Positions 34,978-42,439 of a stretch of DNA of 64,000 nt are shown here, one piece after another; the stretch's first letter is position 1, and the number at the start of each line of letters is the position of its first letter. Where the stretch lies: the NCBI GenBank assembly GCA_020631395.1, contig JAHDHI010000007.1, positions 1 through 64,000 of the forward strand, read 5' to 3'. Both the position numbers and the translations under genes were made by a program. Source of the DNA: Bizionia sp. GTDB lineage: Bacteria > Bacteroidota > Bacteroidia > Flavobacteriales > Flavobacteriaceae. The notes under the pieces are model-generated. The model had not been told where the DNA came from. It searched no databases and was given only the letters and a program-made list of their open reading frames with translations.

Positions 34978-37457
34978 TTTTTCCTTTTAAAAATTAACCT
35001 ATTTTTAAAGATAGACTTTATCCGTGACATTAAGGTTTTCTTCACTGGTTCATTTTCATGATATCCGTTCCCATAAGCTCCATAACCATAGCCATAACCA
35101 TAGCCGTAACCATAACCGTATCCGTATTTTCCTTTTTGATCGTAGTGATTATAAACAAAACTCAAATTCTTTATCTCTCCTTTCCTGTATTTGTCGTTGA
35201 TTAGATTCAACATTCCCTTCTTTGTATAATCCTGTCTTACCACATACAAAGAAGCATCAACATAGTCCAAAAGTTCCAACGCATCCGAAACCAAACCAAC
35301 TGGAGGGGTATCCAAGATGATGTAATCGTATTTCTCCCTCAATTCGGAAATAAAATTATCCATTGTCTCTCCTATGAGCAATTCTGAAGGGTTTGGAGGT
35401 ATCGGTCCCGAAGTAATGACATCCAGATTGGTGACTTCTGTTTCTTGTACGATATCATCCAATGACTTTTGACCTATGAGGTAATTGACGGCTCCAATGT
35501 CATTTCTAATGTCAAAATCCCCGAAGATCTTTGGCTTTCTCAAATCCAAACCTACCAAAACGGTTTTCTTTCCACTCAGAGCAAACACGGTTGCAATGTT
35601 TATGGAACAAAACGTCTTTCCTTCTCCACTTACCGAAGAGGTAAGCATTACCGTTTTAGAGCCGTTTAAATTATGTTTTTTATATATGTATTGCAAACTG
35701 GATCTAATGGCCCTAAAAGCTTCGGCCACCGTAGATTTCGGTTTCCTATGTACTATCAAGCTATTGTCTATTGTGTTTTTCCCAACGACTCCCAACAATG
35801 GTATTGTCGATAGGTTCTCCAAATTTTGTGGGTTGTGCAACTTGGTATCCAAGAACGTTACCAGGAAGGCCAATAAAAGTGGAGGTAAAAGCCCTCCTAA
35901 AAACGCAAAGACATAACGCGACCTCAGTTTGAGGTCTATGGCTTGAACATCGGTATCCTTTGCCGGGTCAATAACCAAAATGTCTGAAACATTGGCTGCC
36001 TTTATAATGTTCGCTTCGCTACGTTTGGCTAGATATACATTGTAGTTTTCCTCGTTAAGAGAATATTGTCTTTGTATGTTCAGCAATTTTTGCTGATCTT
36101 TTGGTAGCTTTCTATATTTGGATTCTGCAATCCCTATTTTGGAATTGGTCAATTGCATTTCTCTTCTCAATCCTGCACTGGCAGAACTTATGTTTTCCAA
36201 GAGCACCGTTTTAAGGGCTTCAATCTGAGAATCTATGTCTATGAAAATGGACGCATCGCTTCTAACCGTAGACTCGTATTTTGATTTTTGAACCGATAGC
36301 GAATTGATCTTGGAAACGTTCGTTAGAATATTAACATCATCTACACCTGCAATGGATGGTGCAGGCACTTCTGTAAAAGTCCTACTGGTTTCCAAATAGG
36401 TCTTTAAATTGGCATAATATGCCAACTTCCTATTAATGCCATCCTTTTCCAACTCCAACTTGGACAACTTACCACTTAGAACGACACTCTCTTCATCCAA
36501 ATTGTAGATCTTGTTCTTTTGTCTATAGTCGTTCAATGAATCTGCATTGTTGGTTAAATCTGTTTTGACTCTTTCCAATTGCTCATCTATGAACTCAATG
36601 GTGTTGGTCACGAATTGATTTTTCCTATTCAATTGAGCTCTGCTTAAAACTGCAACGGTTTCATTGAGGTAGTCGACGATTTTAGTTTTATTGACATCAG
36701 TCATGGTTAAATTTAAAATGGCCGAGTTCTTTGGATTGTTTATGGCCAATCTATTTTTGTAATATGCGACGACCTTATCGAAACTATCGAATCTAATGAA
36801 GTATTCGTCACCAGCATTCACCTTTCTCTTATCTGCCAAAAACAACGTTCCATTAAAAAACGGAAGTTCCACCAAATCTCCCAACTTGTAAACATACCTT
36901 TGCTCACCGATCTTAACATCTGCCGAGCCCTTGTCCTTGGTCATAAAATCTTGAGTAGAAACTATGTTGGACTCGAAATTGGTGATCAATTCATATCTGT
37001 CGTTTTCCAAAAAAAGAACCTTGATGGGAGTTCCAATGGCTTGAAATGAATTTTCTTTTAGGTGAACTCTAAAGGGAGACGCTTTGTATATGTCATCTTT
37101 TCTAAAACGAGATTGCTTTAAATAACCAATGTAGAATTTAAGATTGTCTACTACTTCCTCGTGATTGGATCGAGATCTCAAACTTGTAATGGTTGTCTTT
37201 ACTTTTCCAGAAACACCTCCCCAATTGAAGGTCAAGCTCGTATTGGAGGTAAACAATGGGTTTTTGTCGTCTTCCACTGAAATTTGAGTACTCAACCTAT
37301 AAGACTGTTGCTTTCTTATATTTTGTTGGTATACGACAAACAAACCTATTCCTATGCATAAAACAAATAATTTCCAATAACTAAGGGCTTTAAATATGAA
37401 AGCCTTGATGTCAAATCCAAATTGTTGTGATTCTGAAACTTCAAATTCGTCATTCAT
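34974..37457 (-). CDS. Polysaccharide co-polymerase with tyrosine autokinase domain (Wzc-like, 827 aa)
   Basis: An inner-membrane protein that controls polymer length and export by cycles of tyrosine phosphorylation. It has transmembrane helices at about 27-45 and 515-536 with a large periplasmic coiled-coil region between them (PKDQQKL... at 452-470 is the GNVR-type motif). The BY-kinase domain (about 570-770) has Walker A SVSGEGKT at 608-615, Walker A' LVGLDLRKP at 634-642 and Walker B IILDTPP at 713-719. The C-terminal tyrosine cluster at 778-797 is an almost perfect GY repeat, encoded by tandem six-base units at about 35070-35130. A basic tail follows. It is eleven bases from the Wza-like gene. 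Confidence 0.93.
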   Translation of the reverse strand: MNDEFEVSESQQFGFDIKAFIFKALSYWKLFVLCIGIGLFVVYQQNIRKQQSYRLSTQISVEDDKNPLFTSNTSLTFNWGGVSGKVKTTITSLRSRSNHEEVVDNLKFYIGYLKQSRFRKDDIYKASPFRVHLKENSFQAIGTPIKVLFLENDRYELITNFESNIVSTQDFMTKDKGSADVKIGEQRYVYKLGDLVELPFFNGTLFLADKRKVNAGDEYFIRFDSFDKVVAYYKNRLAINNPKNSAILNLTMTDVNKTKIVDYLNETVAVLSRAQLNRKNQFVTNTIEFIDEQLERVKTDLTNNADSLNDYRQKNKIYNLDEESVVLSGKLSKLELEKDGINRKLAYYANLKTYLETSRTFTEVPAPSIAGVDDVNILTNVSKINSLSVQKSKYESTVRSDASIFIDIDSQIEALKTVLLENISSASAGLRREMQLTNSKIGIAESKYRKLPKDQQKLLNIQRQYSLNEENYNVYLAKRSEANIIKAANVSDILVIDPAKDTDVQAIDLKLRSRYVFAFLGGLLPPLLLAFLVTFLDTKLHNPQNLENLSTIPLLGVVGKNTIDNSLIVHRKPKSTVAEAFRAIRSSLQYIYKKHNLNGSKTVMLTSSVSGEGKTFCSINIATVFALSGKKTVLVGLDLRKPKIFGDFDIRNDIGAVNYLIGQKSLDDIVQETEVTNLDVITSGPIPPNPSELLIGETMDNFISELREKYDYIILDTPPVGLVSDALELLDYVDASLYVVRQDYTKKGMLNLINDKYRKGEIKNLSFVYNHYDQKGKYGYGYGYGYGYGYGYGAYGNGYHENEPVKKTLMSRIKSIFKNRLIFKRKK

Positions 37458-37467
37458 AATCTAAAAA

Positions 37468-38268
37468 TTATAGGTTTCTGGCTAAAAAATATGTGGATAC
37501 CAGCACCGAGAATATCGAAGCAATCGTTGTCAACGTTTGTGTTGCGGTTTCTCCAGCTCCAATAGATTTACGCTTTAACGGCTTCACCAATATCATATCA
37601 TTTGGCTGTATGTAATAGTAAGGGGATTGCAAAGCCACAACGTCTGTTAAATCTATATGATGTATTTTCTGTCCTTGAGGGTATTGCCTTATTATCAATA
37701 CATCCGTTCTATCACCTGTATTCTTTATGTCTCCTGCATTTGCCAAGGCTTCTATGACATTGACACGATCTTGGAACAACGTAAAGACACCTGTTCCTCC
37801 AACTTCCCCAGTAACGGTATAACGCAGCCCTGCCAATTTTACAGTCACAAATATTTGAGTTGTCTCCTTTAGGTATTTTGTCAATATCTCCGTTTTCACC
37901 TTTTCTTCAATTTCGTCAATCGTATACCCCAAAACATTGATGTCTCCAAGAATTGGAAATTCAATGTTCCCATGTAGATCTACCGTAAAACCACTAAAAT
38001 ATAGATCTTGTTGACCTTGCGTTTCCTTTTGGCTTTCTACTGGGTTAAACAAGGATACTAATTTCTTTACCTCCTCATCTATGGCTTTTACATTTACACT
38101 CAATATGTCATTGATTTGAACACGATAAGGTTTGGAGAGCTCTTTAACCAAAAGAGAATCGTTAACAACGGTTCCTTTATCTTGAAGGTAAACAACGTCT
38201 TTATTGGTTATACAAGATGAACACAAAATACTGAATATTACAGTAATGCATAATAAAAGGTGCCTCAT
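37468..38268 (-). CDS. Polysaccharide biosynthesis/export outer-membrane lipoprotein (Wza-like, 266 aa)
   Basis: I take the ATG at 38266-38268: it starts MRHLLLCITVIFSILCSSC, a lipoprotein signal whose Cys follows SS, whereas the longer frame only adds a poor leader. The PES domain begins around KPYRVQINDILSVNVKA, followed by a SLBB-like segment 'RYTVTGEVGGTGVFTLFQ'. A short hydrophobic helix at the end (TIASIFSVLVSTYFLARNL) may insert in the outer membrane. It is much shorter than enterobacterial Wza (about 380). It is the first gene of the cluster, downstream of a good promoter, and works with the autokinase to carry polymer out. Confidence 0.9.
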   Translation of the reverse strand: MRHLLLCITVIFSILCSSCITNKDVVYLQDKGTVVNDSLLVKELSKPYRVQINDILSVNVKAIDEEVKKLVSLFNPVESQKETQGQQDLYFSGFTVDLHGNIEFPILGDINVLGYTIDEIEEKVKTEILTKYLKETTQIFVTVKLAGLRYTVTGEVGGTGVFTLFQDRVNVIEALANAGDIKNTGDRTDVLIIRQYPQGQKIHHIDLTDVVALQSPYYYIQPNDMILVKPLKRKSIGAGETATQTLTTIASIFSVLVSTYFLARNL

Positions 38269-38289
38269 TTTAAGTGAATAGATTATACA

Positions 38290-38319
38290 CAAATATAGCC
38301 TTTCGTCGTGAAGAACAAA
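38290..38319 (-). promoter_or_regulatory. Bacteroidota-type promoter of the polysaccharide cluster
   Basis: On the minus strand TATATTTG (38290-38297) is a perfect TAnnTTTG -7 box, with TTTG (38316-38319) 18 bases upstream as the -33 box. It lies about 22 bases before the start of the export lipoprotein gene. No other equally good promoter was seen inside the 30 kb run, although internal ones may exist in the four longer gaps. Confidence 0.65.
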
Positions 38320-38372
38320 ACTTTTGTCGGGTTTTTTGGTTTTTTATCCGTTATTTGTAAAAAAATAGACCA

Positions 38373-40235
38373 TTGAATTATTTAACCGTTGAAAGCATTG
38401 CGAAGTCTTATGGAGAGTTGACTCTTTTCAAAGACATTTCATTTAGTGTCCACAAAGATCAAAAAATAGCTTTTGTAGCCAAAAATGGTACAGGCAAAAC
38501 ATCCATTTTAAATATTCTCGCAAAATTGGATCTACCAGACGCTGGACAAGTCGTCTTTAGAAAGGACATAAAAGTCTCCTTTCTCCCTCAGGAACCGTAT
38601 TTGGATGGCAACCTTACCATAGAAGACACCATTTTCAGTACGGATAGTGAGATCTTAAATGTCATCAAACGATATGGGGAAGCCATTAAAAATCCAGAGG
38701 ATGAAGAGGCCTATCAAAAAGCCTTTGAAGACATGGACATTCACAATGCTTGGGATTTCGAAACACAATACAAACAGATTCTCTTTAAATTAAAACTAGA
38801 TGATTTAAATCTAAAGGTAAGTGCACTATCCGGTGGGCAAAAAAAACGTCTCTCATTGGCCAATGCCTTGATAAACAAACCAGATCTATTGATCTTGGAT
38901 GAACCTACCAATCATTTGGATTTGGAAATGATTGAATGGTTGGAAGCTTTCTTCGCCAAAGAAAACATAACATTGTTCATGGTTACGCACGATCGCTATT
39001 TTTTAGAACGCGTATGCAACGAAATCATAGAATTGGACCATGGCGAATTGTATTCCTACAAGGGGAACTATTCTTATTACCTGGAAAAGAAGGAAGCAAG
39101 GGTAGAACAAACGCAAGTAGAAACAAATAAGGCAAAACAACTCTATAAGAAAGAACTAGGCTGGATGCGACGCCAACCCAAGGCCAGAACTACGAAATCC
39201 AAATCCAGAATAGATGATTTCGCAGACATCAAGCATAGAGCTCACCAGCGAAGAAATGATCATGAGATACAACTGGAACTCAATATGGAACGTTTGGGAA
39301 GCAAAATTATCGAATTGAAAAAAGTTTCCAAATCCTATAAGGAAAAAGTCATTCTCGACAAGTTTGATTATATGTTTCAAAAAGGAGAACGTGCTGGCAT
39401 CATTGGAAAAAATGGAACGGGAAAATCCACCTTTTTAAATATTTTGACACAAACCATACAACCTGATTCTGGAAAAGTCATAACTGGGGAGACTGTAAAG
39501 ATGGGTTACTACACCCAATCTGGGATAACGCCCAAGCCAGATCAAAAGGTAATAGATGTCGTTAGAGAGTTCGGAGATTACATTCCATTGAAAAAAGGTC
39601 GTCAAATAAGTGCCCAACAATTGCTTGAGCGGTTTTTATTCGACAGAAAAAAACAATATGACTTTGTAGAAAAACTAAGTGGAGGTGAACGTAAACGTCT
39701 ATACTTGTGTACGGTTCTAATTCAAAATCCAAACTTTTTGATTTTGGATGAACCTACGAACGACTTGGACATCGTCACCTTGAATGTTCTTGAAAACTTC
39801 TTGTTGGATTTTCCTGGGTGCTTGATAGTCGTCTCCCATGACAGGTACTTCATGGACAAGATAGTAGATCACTTACTCGTATTTAGAGGAGAAGGCATCA
39901 TAGAAGACTTTCCAGGAAATTACAGTGACTTTAGAGCTTATGATGACAGCAAACCAATAGTCTCAGAAATTCAAGACAATAAAAAAGAGAAGAGCAACTG
40001 GAAGAAGGACAGCAATGCAAAATTGTCTTATAACGAGCAAAAGGAATACAAGAACATTGAAAGCAAAATCAAAAGCTTGGAGTTTGACAAAGTCGAATTG
40101 GAAAAAAAGTTCCTCAATCCGGATTTGACTTCAGAAGAAATCAACACGCTTTCCAACGAACTACAAACCATAATAGATACGATTGAAGAAAAGGAAATGC
40201 GTTGGTTGGAACTATCAGAAAAAATGGAAGAATAA
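38373..40235 (+). CDS. ABC-F family ATPase (Uup-like, 620 aa)
   Basis: A soluble protein with two ATP-binding cassettes and no membrane domain. The start is TTG at 38373, since the next residues NYLTVESIAKSYGE are the normal beginning of the family and no ATG is near. The first cassette has VAKNGTGKTS and LSGGQKKRL, then 'ILDEPTNHLD'; the second has IGKNGTGKST, LSGGERKRL and 'ILDEPTNDLD'. The ABC-F linker ('RRQPKARTTKSKSRIDDF') lies between them. A C-terminal coiled coil (residues 545-620) is the Uup-type DNA- or ribosome-binding tail. Uup acts in ribosome function and in limiting precise transposon excision. It diverges from the polysaccharide cluster. Confidence 0.93.
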   Translation: MNYLTVESIAKSYGELTLFKDISFSVHKDQKIAFVAKNGTGKTSILNILAKLDLPDAGQVVFRKDIKVSFLPQEPYLDGNLTIEDTIFSTDSEILNVIKRYGEAIKNPEDEEAYQKAFEDMDIHNAWDFETQYKQILFKLKLDDLNLKVSALSGGQKKRLSLANALINKPDLLILDEPTNHLDLEMIEWLEAFFAKENITLFMVTHDRYFLERVCNEIIELDHGELYSYKGNYSYYLEKKEARVEQTQVETNKAKQLYKKELGWMRRQPKARTTKSKSRIDDFADIKHRAHQRRNDHEIQLELNMERLGSKIIELKKVSKSYKEKVILDKFDYMFQKGERAGIIGKNGTGKSTFLNILTQTIQPDSGKVITGETVKMGYYTQSGITPKPDQKVIDVVREFGDYIPLKKGRQISAQQLLERFLFDRKKQYDFVEKLSGGERKRLYLCTVLIQNPNFLILDEPTNDLDIVTLNVLENFLLDFPGCLIVVSHDRYFMDKIVDHLLVFRGEGIIEDFPGNYSDFRAYDDSKPIVSEIQDNKKEKSNWKKDSNAKLSYNEQKEYKNIESKIKSLEFDKVELEKKFLNPDLTSEEINTLSNELQTIIDTIEEKEMRWLELSEKMEE

Positions 40236-40236
40236 T

Positions 40237-41010
40237 ATGAGAAAGCTAATCATTCCCTATATAAAGTTTTGGTCAAAATCAAAAAATCAACACGGTGTCC
40301 AATCTCCATTCGTTTATGATTTGGTTACGAAATGCTTCTATGACAAGACTAATTATGATGACTATACCAAACTAAAGACATACAAAAAGCACCTTCTATC
40401 AAACAACAACACCATAGAAGTCACAGATTTGGGAGTCGGCTCCCAAGTAATGAAAAGCAATACACGAATTATTCATAACATAGCAAAAAATGCAGGAACG
40501 ACATCACATCGCGCAAAACTATTCTACAGGTTAACCAATTACTTCCAATTCAAAAGCATATTGGAACTTGGTACATCAATGGGTATCGCAACACAAGCCA
40601 TGCATTTGGGAAATCCCGAAGCCAAAATTACGACAATAGAAGGATGCCCCAACATTTCGGACTTTACATCCAACACCTTCAAGCAATTCGATTTAAAAAG
40701 CATAGAAGTCTTAAATGGAGATTTCAATGAAGTAACCAAAACACTGACTTCCAACAACTATGATTTGATATACTTCGATGGGAACCACCAAAAAGATGCC
40801 ACACTCAATTATTTCGAAACATTGTTGGATACCGCACACAACGACTCCGTATTCATTTTCGATGACATCTATTGGTCCAAAGGAATGGCAGAAGCATGGG
40901 AAACAATAAAACAACACCCAAAAGTCACCATAACCATTGACACTTTCTTTTGGGGTATCGTCTTCTTTAGAAAGGAACAAGCCAAGGAACATTTTACAAT
41001 TAGGGTTTAA
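40237..41010 (+). CDS. Class I SAM-dependent O-methyltransferase-like protein (257 aa)
   Basis: The start at ATG 40237 follows the ABC-F stop by one base; a longer frame would overlap it. SAM motif I is SILELGTSMGIATQAM, 'ITTIEGCPN' gives the acidic ribose-binding residue, and IYFDGNHQKDATLNYF has the metal-like Asp of the catechol O-methyltransferase group. The N-terminus contains 'NQHGVQSPFVYDLV', a feature I know from a family of flavobacterial methyltransferases without defined substrate. It is probably co-transcribed with the ABC-F gene and with the tiny gene behind it. Confidence 0.78.
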   Translation: MRKLIIPYIKFWSKSKNQHGVQSPFVYDLVTKCFYDKTNYDDYTKLKTYKKHLLSNNNTIEVTDLGVGSQVMKSNTRIIHNIAKNAGTTSHRAKLFYRLTNYFQFKSILELGTSMGIATQAMHLGNPEAKITTIEGCPNISDFTSNTFKQFDLKSIEVLNGDFNEVTKTLTSNNYDLIYFDGNHQKDATLNYFETLLDTAHNDSVFIFDDIYWSKGMAEAWETIKQHPKVTITIDTFFWGIVFFRKEQAKEHFTIRV

Positions 41011-41012
41011 TC

Positions 41013-41138
41013 ATGGCATTCGTAGCTTTTCTATTGATAATAGGCTTTATAATAGTGCCTTTTATAATTACCCCATCAAAAAAAGAAACCGATCTTTCAA
41101 AGAAGGTTACAACAATAAGAAAAAGAAAGATTCCATAA
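41013..41138 (+). CDS. Small single-span membrane protein (41 aa)
   Basis: An ATG two bases after the methyltransferase stop opens 41 codons: a hydrophobic helix (AFVAFLLIIGFIIVPFIIT) followed by a Lys-rich cytoplasmic tail ending KRKIP. The tight spacing, single helix and positive-inside tail suggest a real small membrane protein. I do not recognise a family and infer no function. No alternative start is plausible in this frame. Confidence 0.5.
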   Translation: MAFVAFLLIIGFIIVPFIITPSKKETDLSKKVTTIRKRKIP

Positions 41139-41249
41139 AATAAATGGAGGAACGTCATACTCAACAATTTCACTCTGAATTGTTTTTTCTTTGTTCGAAC
41201 AATGAGAAGCTAGAATAAATTCTATAAAAAAACCATAACTTTGTAACTT

Positions 41250-41822
41250 ATGAAAGTATACACTAAAACTGGAGACAAAGGTACTACTGCATTATTTGGA
41301 GGCACTAGAGTACCAAAGCATCACATACGCATAGATAGTTATGGCACTGTAGATGAATTAAACTCTCACATAGGTCTAATTCGTGATCAAGCAATCAACA
41401 AACAATACAAGGACATTTTAATCATTATTCAAGACAAGCTGTTCACAGTAGGAGCCATTCTAGCTACCGATCCTGAAAAAATGGTCATGAAGAATGGAAA
41501 AGAGCGTTTGAACATCAATAAAATAACGGAAGAGGACATTGCTCTTTTAGAACGTGAAATGGACGCCATGAACGAAGCACTTCCTCCAATGACCCACTTC
41601 GTTTTGCCAGGAGGGCATCAAACCGTGTCATTCTGTCACATAGCACGCTGCGTATGCCGTCGTAGTGAACGTTTGGCCTCTGCACTTAACGAATTAGAGC
41701 CTTTCTTGCCAGAAGCCTTGATCTATTTAAACCGCCTTTCTGACTATCTTTTCGTGTTGGCACGAAAGTTGTCATTTGACTTGCAAGCAGACGAAGTGAA
41801 GTGGATTCCTGAAAAGCATTGA
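41250..41822 (+). CDS. Cob(I)yrinic acid a,c-diamide adenosyltransferase (PduO type)
   Basis: This enzyme transfers the adenosyl group of ATP to cob(I)alamin to make adenosylcobalamin. The N-terminal ATP loop KVYTKTGDKGTTALFGG is complete, and the C-terminal signature 'CRRSERLASALNE' carries the arginines that hold ATP. At 190 residues it matches the single-domain PduO/MMAB form. The coenzyme is needed by methylmalonyl-CoA mutase, whose chaperone MeaB is encoded at 54630-55709. A sequence TAACTTTG (41236-41243) close before the ATG resembles a -7 box and would give an almost leaderless message. Confidence 0.92.
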   Translation: MKVYTKTGDKGTTALFGGTRVPKHHIRIDSYGTVDELNSHIGLIRDQAINKQYKDILIIIQDKLFTVGAILATDPEKMVMKNGKERLNINKITEEDIALLEREMDAMNEALPPMTHFVLPGGHQTVSFCHIARCVCRRSERLASALNELEPFLPEALIYLNRLSDYLFVLARKLSFDLQADEVKWIPEKH

Positions 41823-41947
41823 AGCTAGACATTTAAAACTACTTCTTCAAGCTGTGATTAAGTAACACTGCAAAAGATTTAATATCAAATGGTTTCAGTG
41901 AAAAATGACGTTCTTTTTTATTATTGATAAAATAATTCACTTTTTTC

Positions 41948-41977
41948 TTGACTATTTAAACTAAAAAATTATTTTTG
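41948..41977 (+). promoter_or_regulatory. Bacteroidota-type promoter for the DUF2795 gene
   Basis: TATTTTTG at 41970-41977 fits TAnnTTTG, and TTG at 41948-41950 lies 19 bases upstream as a -33 element. The start codon of the DUF2795 gene follows 23 bases downstream in an AT-rich leader. Confidence 0.6.
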
Positions 41978-42000
41978 CAAAAAAATAAACCTATTAAGAA

Positions 42001-42222
42001 ATGTATTGGACATTAGAATTAGCATCCCATTTAAGTGATGCACCTTGGCCAGCAACCAAAGATGAGCTCATAGATTACGCTATTAGAACTGGAGCTCCTC
42101 TAGAGGTAACTGAAAATTTACAAGCTATCGAAGACGAAGGAGATTCATATGACTCTATTGAAGAGATTTGGCCAGATTACCCAACAGACGAAGACTACCT
42201 CTGGAACGAGGATGAGTATTAA
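42001..42222 (+). CDS. DUF2795 domain small acidic protein (73 aa)
   Basis: A 73-residue protein with many Asp and Glu. The core 'WPATKDELIDYAIRTGAPLEV' is the DUF2795 motif (WP-x-T-K-x-x-L-x-x-x-A), followed by an acidic tail 'YPTDEDYLWNEDEY' typical of the Bacteroidota version. Function is unknown. It is a single-gene unit with its own promoter and terminator and lies upstream of secA, a placement that I recall in several flavobacterial genomes. Confidence 0.85.
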   Translation: MYWTLELASHLSDAPWPATKDELIDYAIRTGAPLEVTENLQAIEDEGDSYDSIEEIWPDYPTDEDYLWNEDEY

Positions 42223-42240
42223 AATGATAAAAAAACAAAG

Positions 42241-42267
42241 AAAAAAGTCTCTTATAGAGGCTTTTTT
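42241..42267 (+). terminator. Rho-independent terminator after the DUF2795 gene
   Basis: AAAAAAGTCTCT (42241-42252) pairs with AGAGGCTTTTTT (42256-42267), one G-U pair included, around a three-base loop, and ends in a T-run. It separates the small gene from secA. Confidence 0.85.
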
Positions 42268-42439
42268 TGTGCGCTTATCTTTAGAAAAGCACACGAACAA
42301 AACGTATCTTTAAGCCCTTTTATCCAGGTATTGAAAGATGTAACACAACAATTGGTTTCAAAAACCGATTTATACTAATAAAGCAAGTTGTCCCAAGTTG
42401 TACTTGACGATTATCTTGTTAACAAATAATATACAAACT

